NCBI RefSeq assembly: GCF_017349075.1
Contig: NZ_JAFMOF010000005.1
Coordinates: forward strand, 310,001-374,000
DNA from: Streptomyces triculaminicus
GTDB taxonomy: Bacteria > Actinomycetota > Actinomycetes > Streptomycetales > Streptomycetaceae
Direction: 5' to 3'
Length of the DNA stretch: 64,000 nt
This document shows, piece after piece, positions 53,376 to 62,827 of the stretch. The notes beneath the pieces are model-generated. The model ran no database searches, was not told where the DNA came from, and saw nothing but the letters and a program-made list of their open reading frames with translations. Every line of letters begins with the position of its first letter. Position 1 is the stretch's first letter. Position numbers and translations under genes: made by a program.

Positions 53376-53951
53376 TCAGACGTTGACGCCGAAGTCCTGC
53401 GCGATGCCGCGCAGGCCCGAGGCGTAGCCCTGGCCGATGGCGCGGAACTTCCACTCGGCGCCGTTGCGGTACAGCTCGCCGAAGACCATGGCGGTCTCGG
53501 TCGAGGCGTCCTCGCTGAGGTCGTAGCGGGCCAGCTCGGTGTTGTCGGCCTGGTTCACGACGCGGATGTAGGCGTTGCGGACCTGGCCGAAGCTCTGCTG
53601 ACGGGACTCGGCCTCGTAGATGGAGACCGGGAACACGATCTTGTGGACGTCCGCCGGGACACCGGCCAGGTTGACCTTGATGACCTCGTCGTCGCCCTCG
53701 CCCTCACCGGTGAGGTTGTCACCCTGGTGCTCGACGGAGCCGTCGGGGCTCTTGAGGTTGTTGAAGAAGACGAAGTTCTGGTCGTTGGCGACCTTCCCCT
53801 GGTCGTTCGTCAGCAGGGCGCTGGCGTCCAGGTCGAAGTCCGTACCGGTGGTGGTACGGGCGTCCCAGCCGAGACCGACGACGACCGCGGTCAGGTTCGG
53901 GGCCGCCTTGGTCAGCGAGACGTTGCCGCCCTTGCTGAGACTGACTCCCAC
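53376..53951 (-). CDS. terD: TerD-family calcium-binding stress protein (copy 1)
   Basis: 191 residues. VSLSKGGNVSLTKAAPNL, FDLDASALL and DNLTGEGEGDDEV carry the Ca2+ ligands; the C-terminus is IGQGYASGLRGIAQDFGVNV. GTG 53951 is chosen because GGAGG precedes it directly. It is the first gene of the terD-terD-TerC-TerA run, followed by a strong hairpin, so it may be expressed more than its downstream copy. Confidence 0.95.
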   Translation of the reverse strand: MGVSLSKGGNVSLTKAAPNLTAVVVGLGWDARTTTGTDFDLDASALLTNDQGKVANDQNFVFFNNLKSPDGSVEHQGDNLTGEGEGDDEVIKVNLAGVPADVHKIVFPVSIYEAESRQQSFGQVRNAYIRVVNQADNTELARYDLSEDASTETAMVFGELYRNGAEWKFRAIGQGYASGLRGIAQDFGVNV

Positions 53952-54122
53952 GAGTCCTCCATTGGTTCGAGGGGCCAGGCCGGACCCGTGCCCCCGGTTG
54001 TGCGATGGCATCCGATCAACGTTTTGATCCTAGTGACCGGTTCCCACCGATTACAGGCTCTTGCGCGAAGGACGTCCGCGGCGCCCGCCGGGGTTGCGTA
54101 CCCCGGGCGCCCCGCGAGTCGC

Positions 54123-54581
54123 TCAGAGAGCGGCCAGCGCCTTGGTGTACTCGTTCAGGTCACGCGCGTCGGGCAGACCGTTGACGATCGTCCAGCGGAC
54201 GACGCCCTCCTTGTCGATGATGAAGGTGCCGCGGACCGAGCAGCCCTTCTCCTCGTCGAAGACGCCGTAGGCGCGGCCGGCCTCGCCGTGCGGCCAGAAG
54301 TCCGACAGCAGCGGGTACTCGAGGCCCTCCTGCTCGGCGAAGACGCGCAGGGAGAAGGGCGAGTCGCTGGAGACGGCCAGCAGCTGGACGTCGTCGTTGG
54401 CGAACTGCGGCAGCTCGTCGCGCAGGGCGCAGAGCTCGCCGGTGCACACACCGGTGAAGGCGAAGGGGTAGAAGAGCAGAACGACGTTCTTCTCACCGTG
54501 GAAGTCCGAGAGCCGTACGGTCTCGCCGTGCTGGTTCTTCAGCTCGAAGTCCGGAGCCTTGTCGCCTACGACGATTGCCAT
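54123..54581 (-). CDS. AhpE-like peroxiredoxin
   Basis: 152 residues. The peroxidatic Cys lies in FAFTGVCTGELCALRD (P-x3-T-x2-C context). A second Cys four residues later and C in EKGCSVRG could resolve. It reduces H2O2 and organic peroxides in the cytoplasm. ATG 54581 is preferred, with AGAGGG upstream. It adjoins the stress-related Ter genes and a strong terminator. Confidence 0.92.
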   Translation of the reverse strand: MAIVVGDKAPDFELKNQHGETVRLSDFHGEKNVVLLFYPFAFTGVCTGELCALRDELPQFANDDVQLLAVSSDSPFSLRVFAEQEGLEYPLLSDFWPHGEAGRAYGVFDEEKGCSVRGTFIIDKEGVVRWTIVNGLPDARDLNEYTKALAAL

Positions 54582-54689
54582 GGTTCGCATCCCTCTCTCG
54601 ACGGGAGCCGGCGCCCGGGGGCGCGTACGGCCCCGCCCGCCGGCGCGGGTAGGCGCCCAGTGTGTCACTGCGCCCGGCGCGCAACGCAC

Positions 54690-54723
54690 CGCGCCCCCCG
54701 GCAGTCGGACTGCGGGGGGCGCG
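54690..54723. terminator. Terminator between DUF3052 and peroxiredoxin genes
   Basis: CGCGCCCCCCG (54690-54700) pairs with CGGGGGGCGCG (54713-54723), continued by CAGT/ACTG around a CGG loop. Confidence 0.85.
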
Positions 54724-54760
54724 GAGGCGGTTTTCGGCTGCGGCGTGGGGCCGCCGTCGG

Positions 54761-55183
54761 TCAGCGCTTGGGGGCGACCAGACGGGCGCCGGACCAGTCC
54801 TTGGCCACGCTGACGCTCTTGGTCTGGCTCAGCCCGGCGGTCTGCGCCGCCTCGCTGACGTCGCTCGGCTCGACGTAGCCGTCACGGCCGGTCTTGGGGA
54901 TCAGCAGCCAGATGACGCCGCCGTCCTCGAGCAGACCGATGGCGTCCACCAGCGCGTCCGTCAGGTCGCCGTCCTCGTCGCGGAACCAGAGCACCACGGC
55001 GTCTGCGACGTCGTCGTAGTCCTCGTCGACGAGGTCCTGGCCGGTGATCTCCTCAATGGCCTCGCGGAGCTCCTGATCGACATCGTCGTCGTAGCCGATC
55101 TCCTGGACCACCTGCCCGGGCTGGAAACCCAGCCTGGCGGCAGGGTTGGTCCGCTCCTCCGCGTGGCCCGCGGTCGCGCTCAC
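54761..55183 (-). CDS. DUF3052 family small acidic protein
   Basis: 140 residues, strongly acidic in the middle (YDDDVDQELREAIEEITGQ), with VIWLLIPKTGRDGYVEPSDV. The family is conserved in actinomycetes next to aceE; its function is unknown. GTG 55183 has AGGAGG upstream. It is divergent from aceE across a 484-base spacer. Confidence 0.88.
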   Translation of the reverse strand: MSATAGHAEERTNPAARLGFQPGQVVQEIGYDDDVDQELREAIEEITGQDLVDEDYDDVADAVVLWFRDEDGDLTDALVDAIGLLEDGGVIWLLIPKTGRDGYVEPSDVSEAAQTAGLSQTKSVSVAKDWSGARLVAPKR

Positions 55184-55602
55184 GGATTGCCTCCTGTCAT
55201 CTTTCGAGAAATGTTCTTGTGGTCCCCGCGTGCGCGAGGCATTGGGCGTAGTCCACACGTGACGGACCGATCGCGCAAGTACCCGGCCATCGGGCCCGCC
55301 GAAACGTTGACGGACGCGGACGTCTCATGGCAACTCCAACCATCAGGCAGCAGGCCCAAGTGATTCACGACACAGCGTTCCGTCGGGTTTGCGAAGTTAC
55401 TCCGTGCGATTACGGGAACCGGGCCCGAACGGCCGTACGCGAGGGACCCTCTATGGGGGCGTAAGGTTGCGATTTGGCCGCCCCCAACGGCCTACCTTCG
55501 ACGCTTCGTCTCGTGAGTGGTGGTTACCGCTCAGTAGAGATGACGTTTCCGCCGCCGCGGTCCACGATGGGAGCCGGCGCGACATAACAGCAGAGAAGTA
55601 AT
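55184..55602. other. aceE upstream intergenic region
   Basis: The spacer between DUF3052 and aceE should hold both promoters. I see no convincing gene, rRNA or tRNA. A 70-codon open frame ending at 55601 lacks a domain or ribosome site. The part nearest aceE leads into the tandem repeat described next. Confidence 0.5.
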
Positions 55603-55638
55603 TGACCCGCGTGCGCAGCATGACCCGCGTGCAGAGCA
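55603..55638 (+). repeat. Two tandem 18-base repeats just upstream of aceE
   Basis: TGACCCGCGTGCGCAGCA and TGACCCGCGTGCAGAGCA abut each other and differ at two positions. They end 29 bases before the aceE start. They could be an operator or a leader element; if translation began at TTG 55602 they would encode part of an N-terminal extension, which I think unlikely. Confidence 0.65.
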
Positions 55639-55667
55639 CGACACGCCCCGAACAGCGAAGGAACAGC

Positions 55668-58400
55668 GTGGCTTCCGGATCCGATCGCAACCCGATCATC
55701 ATTGGCGGCCTTCCCAGCCAGGTCCCGGACTTCGATCCCGAAGAGACCCAGGAATGGCTCGACTCGCTCGACGCAGCCGTCGATGAGCGAGGCCGGGAAC
55801 GTGCCCGCTACCTCATGCTTCGCCTGATCGAGCGGGCTCGCGAGAAGCGCGTGGCCGTGCCCGAGATGCGCAGCACGGACTACGTCAACACCATCGCGAC
55901 CAAGGACGAGCCGTTCTTCCCCGGCAACGAGGAGATCGAGCGCAAGATCCTTAACGCGACCCGGTGGAACGCGGCCGTCATGGTCTCGCGCGCGCAGCGC
56001 CCGGGCATCGGCGTCGGCGGCCACATCGCCACCTTCGCCTCCTCCGCCTCCCTGTACGACGTGGGCTTCAACCACTTCTTCCGGGGCAAGGACGAGGGCG
56101 ACGGCGGCGACCAGATCTTCTTCCAGGGCCACGCCTCCCCCGGTGTGTACGCCCGTGCGTTCCTGCTCGACCGACTGTCCGAGCAGCAGCTGGACGCCTT
56201 CCGCCAGGAGAAGTCCAAGGCGCCCTACGGCCTGTCCAGCTACCCGCACCCGCGCCTGATGCCGGACTTCTGGGAGTTCCCGACCGTCTCGATGGGCCTC
56301 GGCCCCCTCGGCGCGATCTACCAGGCCCGCATGAACCGCTACATGGAGGCGCGCGGCATCGCCGACACCTCCAAGTCCCACGTTTGGGCGTTCCTGGGCG
56401 ACGGCGAGATGGACGAGCCCGAGTCGCTCGGCCAGCTGTCCCTGGCCGCTCGCGAGGGTCTGGACAACCTGACCTTCGTCGTCAACTGCAACCTGCAGCG
56501 CCTCGACGGCCCGGTCCGCGGCAACGGCAAGATCATGCAGGAGCTGGAGTCGCAGTTCCGCGGCGCCGGCTGGAACGTGATCAAGCTGGTGTGGGACCGC
56601 TCCTGGGACCCGCTGCTGGCCCAGGACCGCGACGGCATCCTGGTCAACAAGCTCAACAGCACCCCCGACGGTCAGTTCCAGACGTACGCCACCGAGACCG
56701 GTGCGTACATCCGTGACCACTTCTTCGGCGACGACCAGCGTCTGCGGAAGATGGTCGAGAACATGACCGACGACCAGATCCTGCACCTGGGCCGTGGCGG
56801 TCACGACCACAAGAAGATCTTCGCGGCCTACGCGGCGGCCAAGGCCCACAAGGGCCAGCCGACCGTGATCCTGGCCCAGACGGTCAAGGGCTGGACGCTC
56901 GGCCCGAACTTCGAGGGCCGCAACGCGACCCACCAGATGAAGAAGCTCACGGTCGAGGACCTCAAGCGCTTCCGTGACCGTCTCCACATCCCGGTCGCCG
57001 ACAAGGAGCTGGAGTCCGGCCTGCCGCCGTACTACCACCCGGGTCGCGACTCGGAGGAGATCCAGTACATGCACGACCGGCGCAAGTCGCTGGGCGGCTA
57101 CGTACCGACCCGTGTGGACCGCTCCAAGCCGCTCGTCCTGCCGGGCGAGAAGGCCTACGCGCCCACCAAGAAGGGCTCCGGCCAGCAGTCGATCGCCACC
57201 ACCATGGCCTTCGTCCGCCTGCTCAAGGACCTCATGCGGGACAAGGAGATCGGCAAGCGCTTCGTGCCGATCGCCCCCGACGAGTACCGCACCTTCGGCA
57301 TGGACTCGCTGTTCCCGTCGGCGAAGATCTACAACCCGCTGGGCCAGCAGTACGAGGCCGTGGACCGCGAGCTGCTGCTGGCGTACAAGGAGTCCCCGAC
57401 CGGTCAGATGCTGCACGACGGCATCTCCGAGGCGGGCTGCACCGCCTCGCTGATCGCCGCCGGCTCCGCCTACGCCACACACGGCGAGCCGCTGATCCCG
57501 ATCTACGTCTTCTACTCGATGTTCGGGTTCCAGCGCACCGGCGACCAGTTCTGGCAGATGGCCGACCAGCTGGCCCGAGGCTTCGTCCTCGGCGCCACCG
57601 CCGGTCGCACCACCCTGACCGGTGAGGGCCTGCAGCACGCCGACGGCCACTCGCACCTGCTGGCCTCGACCAACCCGGGCGTCGTCGCGTACGACCCGGC
57701 GTTCGGCTTCGAGATCGCGCACATCGTCCAGGACGGTCTGCGTCGTATGTACGGCGAGAACGCGGAAGACATCTTCTACTACCTCACCGTCTACAACGAG
57801 CCGATCCAGCACCCGGCCGAGCCGGAGAACGTGGACGCCGAGGGCATCCTCAAGGGTCTGTACCGCTTCAAGCAGGGCGAGGCGGGCGCCATCCCGGCGC
57901 AGATCCTCGCCTCCGGTGTGGCCGTGCCGTGGGCCATCGAGGCCCAGCGCATCCTCGCCGAGGAGTGGAACGTCAAGGCGGACGTCTGGTCGGCGACCTC
58001 CTGGAACGAGCTGCGCCGCGACGCCATCGCGGTGGAGGAGCACAACCTCCTCCACCCCGAGGAGGACCAGCGCGTCCCGTACGTGACGAGCAAGCTCGCC
58101 GGCGCCGAGGGCCCGAAGGTGGCCGTGTCCGACTGGATGCGGGCGGTTCCGGACCAGATCTCGCGCTGGGTGCCCGGCACGTACCAGTCCCTGGGCGCGG
58201 ACGGCTTCGGCTTCGCGGACACGCGTGGCGCGGCCCGTCGCTTCTTCCACATCGACGCGCAGTCGGTCGTCCTGGCGGTGCTCACCGAGCTCGCCAAGGA
58301 AGGCAAGATCGACCGCTCGGCCCTGAAGCAGGCCATCGACCGCTACCAGCTCCTGGACGTGGCCGCGGCCGACCCGGGCGCGGCCGGTGGTGACGCGTAA
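55668..58400 (+). CDS. aceE: Pyruvate dehydrogenase E1 component, homodimeric type
   Basis: 910 residues, the normal length. The thiamine-diphosphate motif is GDGEMDEPES followed by VVNCNLQRLDGPVRGN. Substrate His residues lie in GGHIATFASSASLYDVGFNHFF, and the transketolase-type C-terminal half includes EGLQHADGHSHL. It decarboxylates pyruvate and transfers acetyl to lipoyl-E2; the E2 and E3 genes are not in the window. GTG 55668 is supported by AAGGAACAGC. The frame is open upstream through the tandem repeats. Confidence 0.97.
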   Translation: MASGSDRNPIIIGGLPSQVPDFDPEETQEWLDSLDAAVDERGRERARYLMLRLIERAREKRVAVPEMRSTDYVNTIATKDEPFFPGNEEIERKILNATRWNAAVMVSRAQRPGIGVGGHIATFASSASLYDVGFNHFFRGKDEGDGGDQIFFQGHASPGVYARAFLLDRLSEQQLDAFRQEKSKAPYGLSSYPHPRLMPDFWEFPTVSMGLGPLGAIYQARMNRYMEARGIADTSKSHVWAFLGDGEMDEPESLGQLSLAAREGLDNLTFVVNCNLQRLDGPVRGNGKIMQELESQFRGAGWNVIKLVWDRSWDPLLAQDRDGILVNKLNSTPDGQFQTYATETGAYIRDHFFGDDQRLRKMVENMTDDQILHLGRGGHDHKKIFAAYAAAKAHKGQPTVILAQTVKGWTLGPNFEGRNATHQMKKLTVEDLKRFRDRLHIPVADKELESGLPPYYHPGRDSEEIQYMHDRRKSLGGYVPTRVDRSKPLVLPGEKAYAPTKKGSGQQSIATTMAFVRLLKDLMRDKEIGKRFVPIAPDEYRTFGMDSLFPSAKIYNPLGQQYEAVDRELLLAYKESPTGQMLHDGISEAGCTASLIAAGSAYATHGEPLIPIYVFYSMFGFQRTGDQFWQMADQLARGFVLGATAGRTTLTGEGLQHADGHSHLLASTNPGVVAYDPAFGFEIAHIVQDGLRRMYGENAEDIFYYLTVYNEPIQHPAEPENVDAEGILKGLYRFKQGEAGAIPAQILASGVAVPWAIEAQRILAEEWNVKADVWSATSWNELRRDAIAVEEHNLLHPEEDQRVPYVTSKLAGAEGPKVAVSDWMRAVPDQISRWVPGTYQSLGADGFGFADTRGAARRFFHIDAQSVVLAVLTELAKEGKIDRSALKQAIDRYQLLDVAAADPGAAGGDA

Positions 58401-58418
58401 GCGTCACGTCTGAACAGA

Positions 58419-58455
58419 GCGGGCCCCCGACCAGCAGTGCTGGTCGGGGGCCCGC
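58419..58455 (+). terminator. aceE terminator
   Basis: A perfect 17-bp stem, GCGGGCCCCCGACCAGC with its exact complement, and an AGT loop, 18 bases past the aceE stop. Confidence 0.92.
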
Positions 58456-58526
58456 GCCGCTTGTGGGCAATCGTTCCGCACGGCGGAACGGGTGGGCACA
58501 AGCGACCCGCAGACGTCAACGGCGAG

Positions 58527-58931
58527 CTACCGCTCCCACACCTTGTACGCCCGCACGACGTACGGCGACTCGGGCACCCAGCTCCCCGACGGATACGTAT
58601 CGAACTCACCGGTCTCACCACACGTCGCACTCTGATACGTGGTGACGGGCCTGCCCGTCCGGTTGACCAGCGACGCCGCCGTCACACCCCCCGGCAGCGC
58701 CACACAGCTCTCGATCTCGATCCCGGCCAGCTCACTCACCTGCCGCTGCCCCCGGAATTCCGTCTTCGGCCACAGGCACAACTGTCCAGCCGAGCATGCG
58801 CCCCCGGTGCCCCTGGCACCCCTGGTGCCCCCGGCACCGCCCGGCTTCGCGCTGGCGCCGGGCACGCTCACAAGGAGCGCGGCGGCGACGGCGGTGACGG
58901 TGACGGCCACGGTGCTGATGCGCGTACGCAT
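58527..58931 (-). CDS. Secreted peptidase-inhibitor I36-like protein
   Basis: 134 residues. The signal peptide ends VPGASAKPG, then a short collagen-like GGT-RGA-RGT-GGA stretch, then a domain with SAGQLCLWPKTEFRGQ (I36/beta-gamma-crystallin-like). Four Cys are present (GACSAG, LCLW, ESCVAL, ATCGE). Related SMPI proteins inhibit extracellular metalloproteases. ATG 58931 has GGGAGG upstream. Confidence 0.75.
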   Translation of the reverse strand: MRTRISTVAVTVTAVAAALLVSVPGASAKPGGAGGTRGARGTGGACSAGQLCLWPKTEFRGQRQVSELAGIEIESCVALPGGVTAASLVNRTGRPVTTYQSATCGETGEFDTYPSGSWVPESPYVVRAYKVWER

Positions 58932-59082
58932 ATGGGTTCCTCCCCCTGTCGGTTGTCCGAACGGAGAGGAGTCTTCCGAGCGGTGATCACCGCTGCCAAG
59001 AGCGCCGGGCAGGCCATGCCCTGATAGGGGAAGACGACCGACGGCGGGGGTGGTACCGAGGTACCGCCCCCGCCCCGCGGCC

Positions 59083-60675
59083 TCAGATGTGCGCCGCGCC
59101 GGGCGCGGAGTCCGCGTTCTCGCCCCGCTTGGTGAGGAACGCGACGAGCGCCGCGAACACCGCCACGCAACCGGCGACGGTGAAGGCAACGTTCATTCCT
59201 GCCACGAAGGTGTCATGCGCGACGGCCGAAATCCGCACCGCGGCCTCCGGTGACGCGTTCGGCGGCACCGGCGCCACACCGACCTGGACGGCGTCGGCGG
59301 CCTGGGACAGCTGCTCGGGCGTGGCCGCCGGCAGCCCGGCGTCCGCCCACTTCCCCGGCAGCAGGTGGTCCACCCGGGTGGCGACGACGGCGCCCAGCAC
59401 GGCCGTGCCGAGCGAGCCGCCGACCTGCATGGCGGCCTGCTGGAGGCCGCCGGCCACGCCGGCGTGCTCCAGCGGGGCGTTGCCGACGATGACGTCGGTG
59501 GCCCCGACCATGACCGGGGACAGGCCGAGGCCCAGCAGCGCGAACCACACGGACATCTCGCCCGTGCCGGTGCCGGGCTCGAGCGTGGACATCCCGAAGC
59601 AGGCGACGGCCGTGCAGAGCATGCCGACGACCAGCGGGATGCGCGGCCCGGCCTTGGTGATGACCGCGCCCGCCGCCGGAGCGGCCACGATCATCATTCC
59701 GGTGAGCGGCAGCAGGTGCAGGCCGCTGTCGACGGGGGTCATCCCGTGCACGTTCTGGAGATAGAAGGTGACGAAGAAGACGCCGCCCATGAAGGCGAAC
59801 GCCATCAGCAGCATCAGGACGGTGCCGGCGGAGAGGGCCACGGACCGGAAGAGGCCGAGCGGCAGGAGCGGCTCGCGCGACCTGAGTTGCCAGACGGTGA
59901 AGAGGACGAAGCAGATCAGGGAGACGCCGAGGAAGCCCAGCGTCCGGGTGTCCCCCCACGACCAGTCGGTGGCCTTGATCAGCGCCCAGATCAGGCAGAA
60001 CATCGCGCCGGACAGCAGCACGATGCCCAGGACGTCGAAGGACTTGGGCGAGCGTTCGGCGCGGTTCTCCTTGAGGATGACCGCGCCGAGGGCGAGCGCG
60101 GCGGCGCCGACCGGCACGTTGATGAAGAACACCGACTGCCAGTTGACGTGTTCGACGAGCAGCCCGCCGACGATCGGGCCGCCGGCCGTGGAGGCGCCGA
60201 TGACCATGCCCCACAGGCCGATGGCCATGTTGAGCCGCTCGGCGGGGAAGGTGGCGCGCAGCAGGGCGAGCGCCGCGGGCATCAGCAGCGCGCCGCACAG
60301 GCCCTGCAGCACGCGGAAGGCGACGACCGCCGACACGCTGCCCGACAGGGCGATGAGTCCGGAGGACAGGGCGAATCCGGTGGTACCGATAAGGAAGATC
60401 AGGCGGTGGCCGAAGCGGTCGCCGAGCTTGCCGGCGGTGATCAGGGCGACGGCGAGGGCGAGGAGATAGGCGTTGGTGATCCACTGGACGTCGGCGAGCG
60501 AGGCGCCGAGATCCTTCTGGATGGCGGGATTGGCGATGGCGACGATCGTGCCGTCCAGGGCGACCATCATCACGCCGATCGCGACGGATATGAGAGTCAG
60601 CCAGGGGTGGCCCCGCAGTCCTGTGCCGCTGGGCCCGAGGTCCGGCGTCGCCTCGGCGACGGTGGTCCGAGTCAT
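59083..60675 (-). CDS. DHA2-family MFS drug exporter
   Basis: 530 residues with 14 predicted helices. Motif D1/A is LDGTIVAIANPAIQKDLG, loop 2-3 is GKLGDRFGHRLIF, and motif C is GASTAGGPIVGG. It exports drugs or toxic metabolites using the proton gradient. It is divergent from a TetR gene 113 bases away that presumably represses it. Confidence 0.92.
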   Translation of the reverse strand: MTRTTVAEATPDLGPSGTGLRGHPWLTLISVAIGVMMVALDGTIVAIANPAIQKDLGASLADVQWITNAYLLALAVALITAGKLGDRFGHRLIFLIGTTGFALSSGLIALSGSVSAVVAFRVLQGLCGALLMPAALALLRATFPAERLNMAIGLWGMVIGASTAGGPIVGGLLVEHVNWQSVFFINVPVGAAALALGAVILKENRAERSPKSFDVLGIVLLSGAMFCLIWALIKATDWSWGDTRTLGFLGVSLICFVLFTVWQLRSREPLLPLGLFRSVALSAGTVLMLLMAFAFMGGVFFVTFYLQNVHGMTPVDSGLHLLPLTGMMIVAAPAAGAVITKAGPRIPLVVGMLCTAVACFGMSTLEPGTGTGEMSVWFALLGLGLSPVMVGATDVIVGNAPLEHAGVAGGLQQAAMQVGGSLGTAVLGAVVATRVDHLLPGKWADAGLPAATPEQLSQAADAVQVGVAPVPPNASPEAAVRISAVAHDTFVAGMNVAFTVAGCVAVFAALVAFLTKRGENADSAPGAAHI

Positions 60676-60688
60676 GCCGACGAGATTA

Positions 60689-60739
60689 TGTCAGTCGCTG
60701 CCACTTGACCATCGATTTCAACCGTCATGATCTGTCAGT
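60689..60739. promoter_or_regulatory. Direct repeats TGTCAGT in the MFS/TetR spacer
   Basis: Two copies of TGTCAGT start at 60689 and 60733, 44 bases (about four helical turns) apart, within the divergent promoter region. This is a candidate TetR operator; the symmetry within each site is weak. Confidence 0.3.
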
Positions 60740-60788
60740 TCGGCCACAGCTATCCTGAGCAGCGCGAACACGGCGAGAAGAGGCGACC

Positions 60789-61427
60789 ATGCAGGCGATC
60801 GAGGGTCCCCCCGGGCTGCGTGAGCGCAAGAAGCGGCGGACCCGGGACGCGCTGATCCGGTCGGCCCTGGAGCTGTTCTCCCTCAAGGGCTACGAGGGCA
60901 CCACCGTCGACGAGATCGCCGCCGCCGCGGACGTCTCCCAGCGCACCTTCTTCCGCTACTTCACCAACAAGGAAGAGGTCGCCCTCTCCGTCCAGGACAT
61001 GGCGGAGTCGCGCTTCCTGGCCGCCGTCCTCGAGCGCCCCGCCGCCGAGTCGCCGCTCACCGCGCTGCGCACCGCCGTGCTCGCCTCCTGGGACGGCATC
61101 GAGGAGGCCATCGAGGCGGTCGTGCCGCTGGAGCTGCATGTGCGCACGTACCGGATGATCCAGGAGACGCCGCAGCTGCTGGCCGCGCATCTGCGCCGGC
61201 AGGCCGAGCTGGAGGACCGGCTGGCGGCGGAGATCGCCCGCCGGGAGGGCCTGCCCGCGCAGGATCCCCGGCCGCGCATCCTGGTCGCCGCGTTCAGCGG
61301 GGTGATGCGAGAGACGAGCAAACTGTGGGCCGATGTCGCGGGGGGCGACATGGCGGAGCTCCGCGGTACCACGGCGGCCTATCTGGACCAGATCGGCCCG
61401 GCCCTGGCGGAAAACTGGCGTTCTTGA
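60789..61427 (+). CDS. TetR-family repressor
   Basis: 212 residues. The helix-turn-helix is TRDALIRSALELF, then TTVDEIAAAADVSQRTFFRYFTNKEE. The C-terminal ligand domain is helical. It is divergent from the DHA2 exporter, so a drug-responsive local repressor is likely. Confidence 0.92.
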   Translation: MQAIEGPPGLRERKKRRTRDALIRSALELFSLKGYEGTTVDEIAAAADVSQRTFFRYFTNKEEVALSVQDMAESRFLAAVLERPAAESPLTALRTAVLASWDGIEEAIEAVVPLELHVRTYRMIQETPQLLAAHLRRQAELEDRLAAEIARREGLPAQDPRPRILVAAFSGVMRETSKLWADVAGGDMAELRGTTAAYLDQIGPALAENWRS

Positions 61428-61526
61428 TCGGAAGGCGTTCTTCTGCGCCCAATCGCCGATGACCCAAACGTGAGATAGCTCACCGACTTCCCGGACGCAA
61501 GCGGAATTCTCCTACTGTGGTTCGCG

Positions 61527-62771
61527 GTGACTTCTTTCCCGGAGCTCGGCTCCCCCTCCATCCCCTGGACGAACGCGACCACGGTCTGGCGCGCACTCCT
61601 CGCGCTGGCCGTCGTGTTCGTCATGCTCGCCACGACCGGCTGGACCGCCGTGAGGGGCCACAAGGCGACAGCCGACCCGCGCACGACGGCGCTCGGGGAA
61701 TGGCTGCACGGCTCCATAGGCGGCCGGCCGCTCCCCTCCCCCGGGGCGGACGCCGGCACGCTGGGGCGCTTCTTCGGCTCGCTCACCGCCGGCCAGCGCG
61801 AGCAGCTCGCCGAGCGCTACCCGCTCGTCGTGGGCAACCTCGACGGCGCCCCCGTGAAGCTGCGCTACCGCGCCAACCGGATCGCGCTGGCCAAGGCCCG
61901 TACGACCGAGGAGCACCGCACCCACGACAGCGCCCTCACCCCGGCCGGCCGCTATGAGGCGACCCGGCGGATGCACCGCTTCGAGTCGCTGATCGCCGAC
62001 GGCCGCCAGGTCCTCGCCTTCGACGCGAGCGGCGCCGGGCGCGTCGCGGAGGTCTTCGGCGACCTCGACCGCGCCGAGCGCGTCTCGGTGGTCGTCCCGG
62101 GCGTCGACACCAACGTGCTCACGTTCGAGAAGTCCCAGCGCGCCTACAGCGCCCCCGTCGGCATGGCCCGGTCCCTCTACGCCGCCGAGGGGAAGGCGAG
62201 CCCCGGCACCAGGACGGCCGTCATCGCCTGGGCCGACTACACCTCCCCCATCGGCGTCGGCATGGACGCGGCGACCGGCAAGCTCGCCGCCGAGGGCGCG
62301 CTGCGGCTGCGCAAGCTGGTGCGGACGCTGCCGGGCGACTCCGAGGTCTCGCTGTTCTGCCACAGCTACGGCTCGGTGGTGTGCGGGGTCGCCGCCCGCG
62401 AGCTTCCCGCCCGCGTCAGCGACGTGGCGGTGGCGGGCTCCCCCGGCATGCGCGCCGAGCGCGTCTCCGACCTGGGCACCAGCGCCCGGATCTGGGCGAT
62501 GCGCGATCAGGACGACTGGATTCAGGACGTGCCCCACATGGAGGTCGGCGGTCTGGGTCATGGCGCCGACCCGGTCTCCACGGGCTTCGGGGCGCGGAGG
62601 CTGTCGGCCTCCGGGGCCCGTGGCCACACCGGCTACTTCGAGCCCGGCACCACCAGCCTCGCCAACTTCGCCGGCATCGGAGTCGGAGCCGCCGCCTCCG
62701 TCCGGTGCGCGGGTGACGCCAGTGACTGCACCACCGGTCTGGACCAGGATCGAGTCGTCCCCGCCGCATGA
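61527..62771 (+). CDS. DUF1023 alpha/beta-hydrolase
   Basis: 414 residues from GTG 61527. It has one N-terminal transmembrane helix (ALLALAVVFVMLATTGW). The hydrolase core has SVVVPGVDTN, the nucleophile elbow SLFCHSYGSVVCG (GxSxG-like, H-S-Y-G) and the late His in LGHGADPVS or RGHTGYF. The family is common in actinomycetes; the substrate is unknown. Confidence 0.88.
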   Translation: MTSFPELGSPSIPWTNATTVWRALLALAVVFVMLATTGWTAVRGHKATADPRTTALGEWLHGSIGGRPLPSPGADAGTLGRFFGSLTAGQREQLAERYPLVVGNLDGAPVKLRYRANRIALAKARTTEEHRTHDSALTPAGRYEATRRMHRFESLIADGRQVLAFDASGAGRVAEVFGDLDRAERVSVVVPGVDTNVLTFEKSQRAYSAPVGMARSLYAAEGKASPGTRTAVIAWADYTSPIGVGMDAATGKLAAEGALRLRKLVRTLPGDSEVSLFCHSYGSVVCGVAARELPARVSDVAVAGSPGMRAERVSDLGTSARIWAMRDQDDWIQDVPHMEVGGLGHGADPVSTGFGARRLSASGARGHTGYFEPGTTSLANFAGIGVGAAASVRCAGDASDCTTGLDQDRVVPAA

Positions 62772-62827
62772 CGCGCGTAGCGTCGCGAGAGGAGACGGGC
62801 GGACGGGCGCCGCATACGATGAGCGGC

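Noticed and set aside
55389..55601. A 70-codon gene upstream of aceE
   Set aside because: It has no ribosome site, no domain and unusual composition, and it ends at the tandem repeats; a promoter/leader region is more likely.
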